Of a stretch of 64,000 nucleotides of DNA, positions 25,948 through 33,689 are shown piece by piece. The stretch lies in contig NWBN01000031.1 in assembly GCA_002633315.1 (NCBI GenBank), forward strand, positions 372,001 through 436,000, in the 5' to 3' direction. The DNA comes from Bacteroidales bacterium Phil6 (GTDB taxonomy: Bacteria > Bacteroidota > Bacteroidia > Bacteroidales > F082). Under the pieces are notes generated by a model. It was given only the letters and a program-made list of their open reading frames with translations, made no database searches and had not been told where the DNA came from. The position numbers and the translations under genes are program-made. How positions within the stretch are numbered: position 1 is the stretch's first letter; each line of letters opens with the position of its first letter.

Positions 25948-26196
25948 ATGAAGATACATTATAAAAGAAAAAGCCACCGGAAGAACAAGTTTTACAAGGT
26001 GGCTTTTAAATTGACATTCAATCAGTACAATTCGCTTCTTAATTATTGCAGGGCGCGTAAAACCACACCTATAAAACTTATCAAGAGAAGTATTGAACGT
26101 TTTACTTCCTGTTATACTTATGAGGTGCCGGATGAGTTGTATCTGTCTGAAAAACAGTTGGAACTGTTTGATGAAGATGAAGTCAAGAATATTTGA
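25948..26196 (+). CDS. small basic protein, possible ribbon-helix-helix regulator
   Basis: An 82-residue protein without a family I can name. After a very basic start (KRKSHRKNKF) it has a strand KVAFKLTFNQYN, then helix SLLNYCRARKTTP and helix IKLIKRSIERF. This order of short strand, helix, turn with T-P/S-P, and second helix, with hydrophobic spacing, resembles the ribbon-helix-helix DNA-binding fold. The C-terminal 25 residues are acidic. It has its own promoter-like box and ends two bases from the convergent recR stop. It is real by codon use and promoter; the DNA-binding role is inference. Confidence 0.7.
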   Translation: MKIHYKRKSHRKNKFYKVAFKLTFNQYNSLLNYCRARKTTPIKLIKRSIERFTSCYTYEVPDELYLSEKQLELFDEDEVKNI

Positions 26197-26198
26197 GA

Positions 26199-26810
26199 TT
26201 ATTTGCTGTCGAAAGGCAAACGATTCATTATCGACCTTCCTAATGTTATCTCATCGGCATATTCCAAAGCATCGCCTACAGAGATGCCTTTGGCAATTAC
26301 AGTAATCTCTCCTTTGAAATCTTTCAACATCCTATATATATAGAAATTGGTGGTGTCGCCTTCGATAGTGGCAGGCAATGCAAGAATAATCTCTTTTATC
26401 TCTTCATTGTGAGTCCGTTCTATCAGTTCTTCTATTTTCAAGTCAGAAGGACTTATGCCTTCCACTGGGTTGATGACACCTCCCAAAACATGATATATTC
26501 CGTTGAATGAGTTGGTTCTTTCTATTGCCATGACATCGCGCATGTCTGCCACGACACACAAAATGCTGTTGTCACGTCTCGTGTTGGAACAGATGGAACA
26601 TATCTCTTCATCGCTGATGTTGTGGCATCTTTTACATAATACAATGTTGCTTCTCATGTCGATGATGGATTTTGCCAGCATTTCCGAAACGGCAACATCT
26701 TCGTTGAGCAGATGTATCGCTAATCGCAATGCAGTTTTTCGTCCTATGCCGGGCAATTTCGACAGTTCTTCAACAGCTTTTTCCAATAAAATCGAGGAGT
26801 ATTCTGCCAT
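26199..26810 (-). CDS. recR: recombination protein RecR
   Basis: A 203-residue RecR, part of the RecFOR pathway that loads RecA on gapped DNA. Helix-hairpin-helix at the start (LSKLPGIGRKTALRLAIHLL), a four-cysteine zinc finger (C-K-R-C then C-S-I-C, about 57-75), Toprim domain (ILCVVADMRDVMAIERT, with YHVLGGVINPVEGISP) and the C-terminal Walker-B-like ISVGDALEYADEITLGRSI. The ATG at 26810 is used; an in-frame TTG at 26828 is part of the -7 box TATTTTTG (26826-26833). The gene is convergent with the small gene at 25948. Confidence 0.96.
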   Translation of the reverse strand: MAEYSSILLEKAVEELSKLPGIGRKTALRLAIHLLNEDVAVSEMLAKSIIDMRSNIVLCKRCHNISDEEICSICSNTRRDNSILCVVADMRDVMAIERTNSFNGIYHVLGGVINPVEGISPSDLKIEELIERTHNEEIKEIILALPATIEGDTTNFYIYRMLKDFKGEITVIAKGISVGDALEYADEITLGRSIMNRLPFDSK

Positions 26811-26825
26811 CGGATAATTTTTCTG

Positions 26826-26862
26826 CAAAAATACGTTATTTTACAAAAGCATAGTATCTTTG
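26826..26862. promoter_or_regulatory. divergent -7 boxes for recR and the MORN-like gene
   Basis: Minus strand TATTTTTG at 26826-26833 serves recR; plus strand TATCTTTG at 26855-26862 serves the gene at 26876. No convincing -33 elements are seen for either. Confidence 0.55.
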
Positions 26863-26875
26863 CATAAAATATTTG

Positions 26876-27598
26876 ATGATGAAAACTGATGGCTTGAAAA
26901 TAATTATTTTGTCTGTTTTTTTGACGTTTTCTTGTATCAATGTTATGGGGCAGAAATATAATAATATTGATAAACAAGGACGTAGGCAGGGAAAATGGAT
27001 TGAATATTTTGATAATGGAAAAGTGAGATTTGAAGGACAGTTCAAAGATGATTTTCCTACCGGAGAGTTCGTCTATTATGATGAGTCCGGTGCCGTTAAG
27101 GTGAGAAATAATTATTCTTCCGATGGCAGTGTCGCAGAGAGTGTTATGTATTCTGATTCAGGTGTAGTTGTGGCTCAAGGTAATTACAAGAATAAGAGGA
27201 AAGATGGTCTGTGGCGTTTCTTTTCTGAAAAGGACGGTTCTTTGATACTCGAGGAGAATTATTTGAACGGACTTCAAAACGGTAAGTCATTGGCTTATTC
27301 CAACGGCATGGTGATAGAAGAAGTTAACTACCGGAACGGCGTTAAACATGGTTTTTATAATAAGTATTATGACAATGGCGTGCCAATGATGAAGGCATGT
27401 TATAAAAACGGATTCCTCGACGGTGCTTTTGTTTCATATTACCCTAATGGCGTGCCGAAATTTGAAGGAATGTACACTGATGGAGAAAAAGTGGGCGAAT
27501 GGAAGACATACGATGCAGAAGGCAATGTCGTTTCAGTAGATGTACACCATATCGAGAATTATGACGACCCTGCCTTGAAAGAAGTGGATCTGGAATAA
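26876..27598 (+). CDS. secreted MORN-repeat (YwqK-like) protein
   Basis: About 240 residues with a signal peptide (IIILSVFLTFSCINVMGQ) followed by about eight MORN_2 repeats of the type GKWIEYFDNGKVRFEGQFKDDFPTGEF, KDGLWRFFSEKDGSL, HGFYNKYYDNGVPMMKACYKNG and VGEWKTYDAEGNV. Such repeats form a beta-hairpin sheet; similar proteins in databases carry the label YwqK antitoxin, but nothing here suggests a toxin-antitoxin pair. It is probably a periplasmic or surface binding protein. ATG 26876 and 26879 are both possible; the TTG at 26873 is not needed. Confidence 0.82.
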   Translation: MMKTDGLKIIILSVFLTFSCINVMGQKYNNIDKQGRRQGKWIEYFDNGKVRFEGQFKDDFPTGEFVYYDESGAVKVRNNYSSDGSVAESVMYSDSGVVVAQGNYKNKRKDGLWRFFSEKDGSLILEENYLNGLQNGKSLAYSNGMVIEEVNYRNGVKHGFYNKYYDNGVPMMKACYKNGFLDGAFVSYYPNGVPKFEGMYTDGEKVGEWKTYDAEGNVVSVDVHHIENYDDPALKEVDLE

Positions 27599-27625
27599 AA
27601 ACAGCCTGTCTCAAAGACAGACTGT
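27597..27625 (-). terminator. terminator of the dapF-HAD operon
   Basis: Interrupted hairpin ACAG-TGTCT / AGACA-CTGT (27601-27625). On the minus strand it is followed by TTTTTA. It lies 100 bases after the leftward HAD gene and directly after the convergent MORN gene. Confidence 0.65.
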
Positions 27626-27727
27626 CATCATATCTGTAGAATCTGTCCGTAATAAACAACTTCGTTTTTTCAGAGTGTTTCTGTGTATAAGAAAAAGAGA
27701 TACATTGAAAATGCTATAACATCGTTG

Positions 27728-28372
27728 TTACAAGATTTTTTTCAATTCCTCTATTTTGTCTATTATTGGTAATGCAGTCTTTTCCAATCTCTGTTTTGAG
27801 ATATGTCCCTGGCTGAATAAGATACACCTGAACCCGCATTCTTCCGATACTTCTGCATCATGGAGTGTGTCGCCTATCATAAGGCATTGTTTTGGTTCTA
27901 TACAAAGGTCTTCGACCATCTTTTTTCCTATGGAGACTTTTTCTTTGGCAAAGTCGTCTTTTATACCGTAAATGCTGTCGAAATACTCGTTGATGCCAAA
28001 GTCTTTCACCATCTTTTTCAGGAGGCTGTCTTCCATGGCAGACAAAATGATTTGTCTGTAGCCTTTCTCTTGCAGATATGACAATGTGGGTTTAACATCC
28101 GGAAACAGGTTTACTTCGTTCTGTCTCGATTTGTACAGATTGATAAATTGCATGGCCGGACCTTCAAAAGGCTCGTTCTTAAAATCAAAGCCGGATTTCT
28201 CGTAATACTTTCTCACGGGAAAATCGAAGATGTCTCGGTATTTTTCTATTGTCAACTCCGGCAGACTTCTGTCTCTCAACAGTATGTTTATGGAGTCAAT
28301 ACTGGTGTTGATGTCGTCTAACAGAGTGCCGTTCCAATCCCAGATGATTGTTGTTATGCTGTCTTTTGACAT
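27728..28372 (-). CDS. HAD-superfamily phosphatase (Gph-like)
   Basis: A 214-residue haloacid dehalogenase-type phosphatase with a helical cap. Motif I is IIWDWNGTLLDD (nucleophile Asp and acid Asp two residues on; the first D is followed by W-N-G-T-L). Motif II is ILSAMEDSL, motif III the lysine in KEKVSIGKK, and motif IV MIGDTLHDAEVSEECG. Phosphoglycolate phosphatase-like enzymes have this layout but the substrate is open. The start ATG 28372 overlaps the upstream stop by one base (TAATG). Last gene of the operon. Confidence 0.88.
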   Translation of the reverse strand: MSKDSITTIIWDWNGTLLDDINTSIDSINILLRDRSLPELTIEKYRDIFDFPVRKYYEKSGFDFKNEPFEGPAMQFINLYKSRQNEVNLFPDVKPTLSYLQEKGYRQIILSAMEDSLLKKMVKDFGINEYFDSIYGIKDDFAKEKVSIGKKMVEDLCIEPKQCLMIGDTLHDAEVSEECGFRCILFSQGHISKQRLEKTALPIIDKIEELKKIL

Positions 28373-28788
28373 TATTTGCAGTGTTTCGTATAATCTACCA
28401 TGTTGGGACGACCGAGCTCTTCTGCTTTTTTGAAATAATAACATGCCATGTCCATGTCGTTTATTCGTCTGTAAATCAAACCTATGTTAAAATAAGGTTG
28501 ATAGTAGTCCGGTTTTATCTCTATGGATTTCATGAAGTCGGCAAGAGCTTCTTCACTCATGAAGTTGTTTTCCTTGGCACAACCTCTGTAATAATAAGCT
28601 TCATAATTATTGGGGTCGTATTCTATTGCTTTGTCTAACGATACAATAGACTCTTCGAATTGTGAATGATAAAGATAATCGATGCCATTATCCAAATACA
28701 AACGCGATTTCTCGGGATTGGGACCACAACTTTGCAATGATAATAATGCTGCTACAGCAAATACTGACAAAAACTTGTAAAATTTCAT
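28372..28788 (-). CDS. small TPR lipoprotein
   Basis: A 138-residue lipoprotein: signal peptide with lipobox LQSC (Cys near residue 21), then three TPR units (SRLYLDNGIDYLYHSQFEESIVSLDKAIEYDPNN, YEAYYYRGCAKENNFMSEEALADFMKSIEIKPDY, YQPYFNIGLIYRRINDMDMACYYFKKAEELG). Probably a periplasm-facing adaptor. It starts 11 bases after the DUF2279 gene and is coupled to the HAD gene. Confidence 0.87.
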   Translation of the reverse strand: MKFYKFLSVFAVAALLSLQSCGPNPEKSRLYLDNGIDYLYHSQFEESIVSLDKAIEYDPNNYEAYYYRGCAKENNFMSEEALADFMKSIEIKPDYYQPYFNIGLIYRRINDMDMACYYFKKAEELGRPNMVDYTKHCK

Positions 28789-28799
28789 ATATTTAATAA

Positions 28800-29744
28800 T
28801 TAAAAATAAATCCAATGCCATACAAAATTGCCGTTGGTGTTGTATTCCAATGCCGGTAACGGAATTTTGATGAAATTCAAGATTTTTAACGTGGTTTTTA
28901 AAAATTTATTGTTTGTTGGGATACGTGTCAGGTCGATATCCGGTGAAATATAGAATTGTCGGCATCGTTGATATTCAGGTACTGGTATTCCGTTATGCGA
29001 TGATACATTTTCAAAAGCTCCTGTCATTCCGTCGGCACCAAGACCTATTGCAACGTTGATCCAGGAGGGGAATTTGCTGTCTTTATTGAGTATCAATGAT
29101 TTAATATTGAATGAGAACCATATCGTCATACCGTTGTAATCTTTTATTGAATTTTCTATTATGTTACTTCCGAGCAAATCCGGACGATATTGTGAATATT
29201 TAGTTTGATGGAACGAATATTTCATTGTGATTTTTTGTTCATGCCAAAGTAGTTGTTGTGACATGAACAATGCCGTTCCGAAGGTGTTGGCAGCCATGTC
29301 TCCCCATGAGAAGCCCCAGCCGGAGGACATTCCGTCGAATACTTCCACTATGCCGAGAAACACAAAACCCAACGAGCCGCCGCATATTATGGCAGGAGTT
29401 TCTTTCATGCCTACTGCTTTGAGCAGTTCATATCCATACAATCCGACAGTGTATGTGGAAAAAGCATGCCCGTATTTGTCCATCTGCAACCATTCCCCGT
29501 TGTCATTGTAGAAATGAAAAGGCTCTTGTTCATAGTCTGCATACCAAAGATAATACAAGCCTGTCATGGATGCTGTCAATGCTACCGCTTCCGAACCTAA
29601 AACTATTGCAATATTTCTCTTGTTTTTTTTCTCTTCGTTAGAAGGTATTTTTATCAAAGTCTCCTGCGCCTGACAACTGATTCTGCAGAAAACAGTGATG
29701 ATAATTGTTGCGTAAATTATTGATTTGAAACATTTTTTATTCAT
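28800..29744 (-). CDS. DUF2279 family envelope protein
   Basis: A 314-residue exported protein (signal peptide ending about SCQAQ) with several hydrophobic segments. The motif EWLQMDKYGHAFSTYTVG (about 86-103) and the following GFVFLGIVEVFDGMSSGWGFSWGDMAANTFG match the DUF2279/YfiM family, in which D-K-x-x-H and the G-D-M-A-A-N segment are the conserved core; function is unknown. The C-terminal 110 residues look beta-rich. ATG 29744 overlaps the upstream phosphomannomutase stop by eight bases; a TTG at 29753 is less likely. Confidence 0.78.
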   Translation of the reverse strand: MNKKCFKSIIYATIIITVFCRISCQAQETLIKIPSNEEKKNKRNIAIVLGSEAVALTASMTGLYYLWYADYEQEPFHFYNDNGEWLQMDKYGHAFSTYTVGLYGYELLKAVGMKETPAIICGGSLGFVFLGIVEVFDGMSSGWGFSWGDMAANTFGTALFMSQQLLWHEQKITMKYSFHQTKYSQYRPDLLGSNIIENSIKDYNGMTIWFSFNIKSLILNKDSKFPSWINVAIGLGADGMTGAFENVSSHNGIPVPEYQRCRQFYISPDIDLTRIPTNNKFLKTTLKILNFIKIPLPALEYNTNGNFVWHWIYF

Positions 29745-31083
29745 AATGTTCAAGAATTGCTTTAATATTATTCAATATGTCGTCCAAAAGATTTTGACTT
29801 TTGGCTTCCGCTATGAATCTCAGATAAGGCTCGGTGTTAGAAGGTCTGATACTGAACCAGAAGTTTTCATAGTCAAGTCTGTAACCGTCGAAATCATAAA
29901 ACTGAACAGGTTGTTTTTTGGCAAAGAAATAATTCTTTACATCTTCCATTGCATCTTTCTTGTTTTCGATTTTGAAGTTGATCTCTCCGGTATTGAAATA
30001 GTCTGAGATTTTGCTTGTTAACTCCGACATTGTCATTCCTTTTTCCTTGAATCTCAACAATATGCGTAATACTATCAAGGCTGCCATTATTCCGGAATCG
30101 GAATAGTAGAAGTCTCTGAAATAGTAATGACCGGCTAACTCGCCTCCATAGCAGCCGTCCAATTCTCTGAGTTTCAAGGCTGCGTATGCTCTTCCTACTT
30201 TCCATGTCACGACTTCTGCGTTGAATCTTTTCAGGTATTCCTGTACGGCACGCGATGACCTGATGTCTTGCAGTACTATGCCTTTCTGTTTTTTTTCTTC
30301 GAGAAAATAATGTCCTAAAAGGGCAATGATAAGGTCAGGAGAGACAAAATTGCCTTTTTCGTCTATGAAAGTAATACGGTCGGCATCGCCATCGAAAAGA
30401 AGTCCGATATCGCAAGCGTGTGACACAACAGTGTCAGTCAGTTGTTTGCGATTTTCCGCTTCGAGAGGATTGGGCTCATGCCCCGGAAACCTTCCGTCCG
30501 GATTGTCATTGATATATACAGGAGTGTCGCCAAGCAGTTGTTTTATGAATAATGATGACATGCCGTTACTGCAATCTACGGCTATTTTCAAATTTGATAT
30601 ATCGACTTTGTATTGGCTGAGAAAGTTGATATATTGTTCGTAAATGTCTGTCTTGTTGATGATTCCGCGTTTTTCAGCTATAGTGGTGATTTTATCTGAT
30701 TCCACCAAACTCTCCAATTTGTCGAGTCCCGAATCATATCCAATTGGTGTGGCATTTAATCCGCTTATCTTCAATCCGTTATGATTGGAAGGGTTGTGCG
30801 ATGCCGTAATCATTACAGAAGCATGGTAACCCATCTTGGCAGTAGTCCAATATATTAATGGTGTTGTTGACAATCCTACGAAATCGACAGAAACGCCTCT
30901 GTCATTGAGTCCTTTCGCAAGGTTGTACATGACAGTGTCAGACGACAGCCTGATGTCCTGTCCGACAAGAATATTATTGAACCCAACTATGTCAGGCAGG
31001 AAATAACCTATCCTGTAAACTGTCTCTTCGTTCAGGTCTTTGCCCCAAACTCCTCTTATGTCGTATGCTTTAAAACAATTCAT
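29737..31083 (-). CDS. manB: phosphomannomutase/phosphoglucomutase
   Basis: A 448-residue alpha-D-phosphohexomutase. FKAYDIRGVWGKDLNEE at the N-terminus, the phosphoserine loop MITASHNPSNHNGLKI, the metal loop LLFDGDADRITFID, the sugar loop GGELAGHYYFRDFYYSDSG and the phosphate loop RPSNTEPYLRFIAEA indicate the ManB/AlgC branch, which makes mannose-1-phosphate or glucose-1-phosphate for glycans. ATG 31083 overlaps the mltG stop by four bases (ATGA). The gene symbol is by family type; substrate preference cannot be shown. Confidence 0.9.
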   Translation of the reverse strand: MNCFKAYDIRGVWGKDLNEETVYRIGYFLPDIVGFNNILVGQDIRLSSDTVMYNLAKGLNDRGVSVDFVGLSTTPLIYWTTAKMGYHASVMITASHNPSNHNGLKISGLNATPIGYDSGLDKLESLVESDKITTIAEKRGIINKTDIYEQYINFLSQYKVDISNLKIAVDCSNGMSSLFIKQLLGDTPVYINDNPDGRFPGHEPNPLEAENRKQLTDTVVSHACDIGLLFDGDADRITFIDEKGNFVSPDLIIALLGHYFLEEKKQKGIVLQDIRSSRAVQEYLKRFNAEVVTWKVGRAYAALKLRELDGCYGGELAGHYYFRDFYYSDSGIMAALIVLRILLRFKEKGMTMSELTSKISDYFNTGEINFKIENKKDAMEDVKNYFFAKKQPVQFYDFDGYRLDYENFWFSIRPSNTEPYLRFIAEAKSQNLLDDILNNIKAILEHYE

Positions 31084-32162
31084 TTCCAAATTTTTCTGTT
31101 GTCAAGTGCTTTTCTGTATTTTTCTGCATTTCTGTTATGTTCCGAGATGGTTTTAGCAAAGTTGTGGTATCCCGATAAATCTTCTTTGGCACAGAAATAC
31201 AGATATTTATGATTTTCCGCATTAAGGACGGCGTCTATGGCTGATATTGAAGGTATGCAGATAGGACCCGGCGGCAGTCCTCTGTATTTATAGGTGTTGT
31301 ATGGAGATTCCACTTTTTTATGCACGTCGAGTACACGTGTTATGCTGAAATCACCAACGGCAAAAACCAGAGTGGGGTCTGCCTGCAATGCCCAGTTTCT
31401 TTTCAATCTGTTAAGATATACTCCCGCTATGCGTGGCATCTCCTCAATTTTGAGTGTCTCTTTGTCAACTATGGAAGCCAGTATGCTCACTTCTATGGGA
31501 GTGAGGTCGAGATTTTCAGCTTTCTTCAGGCGTTCGTTGTTCCAAAAGATGTCGTATTCTGTTTTCATACGGTCGATAAACTCTGTCGCATCGGTATTCC
31601 AGTAAAATTCGTATGTGTTTGGTATGAAAAGACATGCAATGTTGTTGTCGTTAAAACCTCGTGATATCAATTCTTCGTCATGTAATGCAGCCTCTATTAT
31701 TGATGAAGAGTCTGCCTCAATCTGCTCGCTTATTCTTGCTGCAAATTGTTCCTTGGTCCTGATATTGTTGAAAACCACCTGTACCGGTGTCTGATGTCCG
31801 AGATTCAACATATTAATCAATTCGTGGGTAGTCATGCCGTCAGACAAGACATAATGCCCGGGCTTCACATACTGACAATAGTTTCTTTTTTTTGCATACC
31901 ATTCAAAATCATTTTTATGTATAATCAGATCTTTGGAATAAAGACTGTCCTTTACTGTGGAGAAATCGGCATTTGTAGGAATATAAAGAGATATCTCTTC
32001 CTTGCCGTCGGTAAAAATGTTGGACATCATAAGTATTCTGTATAACCTGAACAATATCAGAATGGCGATTGTCAGCAAAACTAAATTGAATGACATGACA
32101 ATCAGCCATGTTTTTTTGTTTTTTATTTTTTTCGATTTTCTGTTTATTTTAAACTCAGTCAT
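31080..32162 (-). CDS. mltG: endolytic murein transglycosylase MltG
   Basis: A 360-residue YceG/MltG protein that cuts nascent glycan strands and sets peptidoglycan strand length. Basic cytoplasmic N-terminus, one membrane span (about 20-42), a LysM-like segment, then the YceG catalytic core with PNTYEFYW, ASIVDKETLKIEEMPRIAGVYLNRL (the invariant Glu in K-E-T), LQADPTLVFAVG, SPYNTYKYRGLPPGPICIPS and the closing YLYFCAKEDLSGYHNFAKT. Overlaps of four bases on each side tie it to GNAT and phosphomannomutase genes. Confidence 0.94.
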   Translation of the reverse strand: MTEFKINRKSKKIKNKKTWLIVMSFNLVLLTIAILILFRLYRILMMSNIFTDGKEEISLYIPTNADFSTVKDSLYSKDLIIHKNDFEWYAKKRNYCQYVKPGHYVLSDGMTTHELINMLNLGHQTPVQVVFNNIRTKEQFAARISEQIEADSSSIIEAALHDEELISRGFNDNNIACLFIPNTYEFYWNTDATEFIDRMKTEYDIFWNNERLKKAENLDLTPIEVSILASIVDKETLKIEEMPRIAGVYLNRLKRNWALQADPTLVFAVGDFSITRVLDVHKKVESPYNTYKYRGLPPGPICIPSISAIDAVLNAENHKYLYFCAKEDLSGYHNFAKTISEHNRNAEKYRKALDNRKIWK

Positions 32163-32683
32163 TGGTAATCTTTGTTAATATATTGGTATTCAATCTCATC
32201 GATAAAGCCTTTCGGAGTCTTTATCCATTCTTTCCTATGACCGCATTTCACAAAACCCAAAGTCTCGAAAAGATTAATGCTGTCGATATTGTCAATACTT
32301 GTCAGAATATACAATTGTTTAAGTATTAAGATATTAAAACAGTAATTGATAATCTTTTTCAAAGCAGAAAGTGCATAACCTTGTTTTCGATATTTTTTCT
32401 GTATCAGAATGCCTATTCCGGCTCTTGAGTTGACAGGGTCATAGTCGTAAATATCTATGCAACCAATGCTTGTTCCTTCTTTGTTGTCGATCATCAGCCG
32501 CAGTTGTTTCATAGAGAACAGGTCATTGTTGTTCATTAAAAACTGTTCTATCTGAAACAAGGAATAAGGAGTGTAGGTCTCGCTTACTCTCCATATCTCG
32601 GTATCGTTTTCCCACGCATAGATGGTATCGGCGTCGTTCGGTTCAGCAGCTCTTATATTGACAAAAGGGTTGTTTTCAGACAT
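32159..32683 (-). CDS. GNAT family N-acetyltransferase (RimJ-like)
   Basis: A 174-residue acetyltransferase. IRAAEPNDADTIYAWENDTEIWRVSE is the typical start of RimJ/RimL/SpeG-like members; IGILIQKKYRKQGYALSALKKIINYCF (about 90-116) is the acetyl-CoA site with R-x-Q-G-Y-A, and SINLFETLGFVKCGHRKEW closes the fold. The acceptor is unknown. It is located between dapF (11 bases) and mltG (4-base overlap), which makes an envelope-related acceptor possible but unproven. Confidence 0.88.
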   Translation of the reverse strand: MSENNPFVNIRAAEPNDADTIYAWENDTEIWRVSETYTPYSLFQIEQFLMNNNDLFSMKQLRLMIDNKEGTSIGCIDIYDYDPVNSRAGIGILIQKKYRKQGYALSALKKIINYCFNILILKQLYILTSIDNIDSINLFETLGFVKCGHRKEWIKTPKGFIDEIEYQYINKDYQ

Positions 32684-32694
32684 TTTGATGTATT

Positions 32695-33501
32695 TTAGTT
32701 TGCAAAGATATAAAATCCGTCGAAAACAAAAGTTGCAGGACCTGTCAATACGATATCTTTGAATTTATCACCTTCACGTTTGAATTTGACATTAAGTTTG
32801 CACAGTACGGTGTTGATATTTATATCGTTGCCTCCGAACCACAAAGATGCTGCTATGGCAGCAGCTGTCGTCCCGGTGCCACATGCCAATGTTTCATTTT
32901 CCACACCACGTTCGTATGTCCTGATATTGTATTTATTGTCAATAACTTCCATGAAATCGACATTGATACCGTCAGTAGAGATGTTTTTGTCGTAACGTAT
33001 TTTTGCACCTTCGTTGAAGACATCGAAGTTTTTCAGGTCGTGCACCATTGTTACATAATGCGGAGAACCGGTGTCAACAATTAGAGTGTTGTCAACTGAT
33101 TTATATGAATCCACATCTTTCATGCTTATTGATGCCATAAACTCTTTTTCCGACATTTTTTTTACATTATAATGATGTATTCCGTCAACAGCCTCGAAAG
33201 TATGTGTATGGCATTGTATTCCGCAGTTGTTGGCAAAAGCGGTAATGCAACGGCCGCCGTTGCCGCAGAAACTGCCTTCTCTGCCGTCGCTGTTGTAATA
33301 TGTCATTTTAAAGTCATGTTCTGATGAAGGCAATAATAATATCAGTCCATCGGCGCCGATGCCGGTACGTCTGTCACATAACAGGCAAATCTGACTTTCT
33401 GTCATGAGAAAATGTTTTTTAAAACAGTTTACCATGATGAAATCGTTCCCGGCACCATGAAATTTGCTGAATGCAAGATATTTATAATCAATATTTTCCA
33501 T
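32695..33501 (-). CDS. dapF: diaminopimelate epimerase
   Basis: A 268-residue DapF, which converts LL- to meso-diaminopimelate for lysine and peptidoglycan. Both active-site cysteines are visible, in YYNSDGREGSFCGNGGRC and in ENETLACGTGTTAAAIA, with FHGAGNDFIM near the start and GADGLILL between. ATG 33501 gives the usual length; the frame stays open upstream but without homology. It is the first gene of the seven-gene leftward operon. Confidence 0.96.
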   Translation of the reverse strand: MENIDYKYLAFSKFHGAGNDFIMVNCFKKHFLMTESQICLLCDRRTGIGADGLILLLPSSEHDFKMTYYNSDGREGSFCGNGGRCITAFANNCGIQCHTHTFEAVDGIHHYNVKKMSEKEFMASISMKDVDSYKSVDNTLIVDTGSPHYVTMVHDLKNFDVFNEGAKIRYDKNISTDGINVDFMEVIDNKYNIRTYERGVENETLACGTGTTAAAIAASLWFGGNDININTVLCKLNVKFKREGDKFKDIVLTGPATFVFDGFYIFAN

Positions 33502-33550
33502 TAAATAAAATTTTGCATAATGTTTATATAATTTGGCAAGAAATTTGATG

Positions 33551-33558
33551 TAAAGATA
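33551..33558 (-). promoter_or_regulatory. possible -7 box of the dapF operon
   Basis: TATCTTTA on the minus strand, one base off TAnnTTTG, with a TTG 21 bases upstream. It lies 50 bases ahead of dapF. Confidence 0.4.
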
Positions 33559-33689
33559 CATCGAAATAAAACATAAAACCAATTTTTTGCAAAAAACATG
33601 ATGAAAAAATTGAGGTCGTTGTATAATAAGATATACCGATGTTATGTTATATTTAAGAAACAACAATAAACTAACTAATTTTTATAACA

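Noticed and set aside
26876..27598. YwqK-like protein as antitoxin of a toxin-antitoxin system
   Set aside because: It has a signal peptide and no adjacent toxin; the label comes from database naming of MORN-type repeats.
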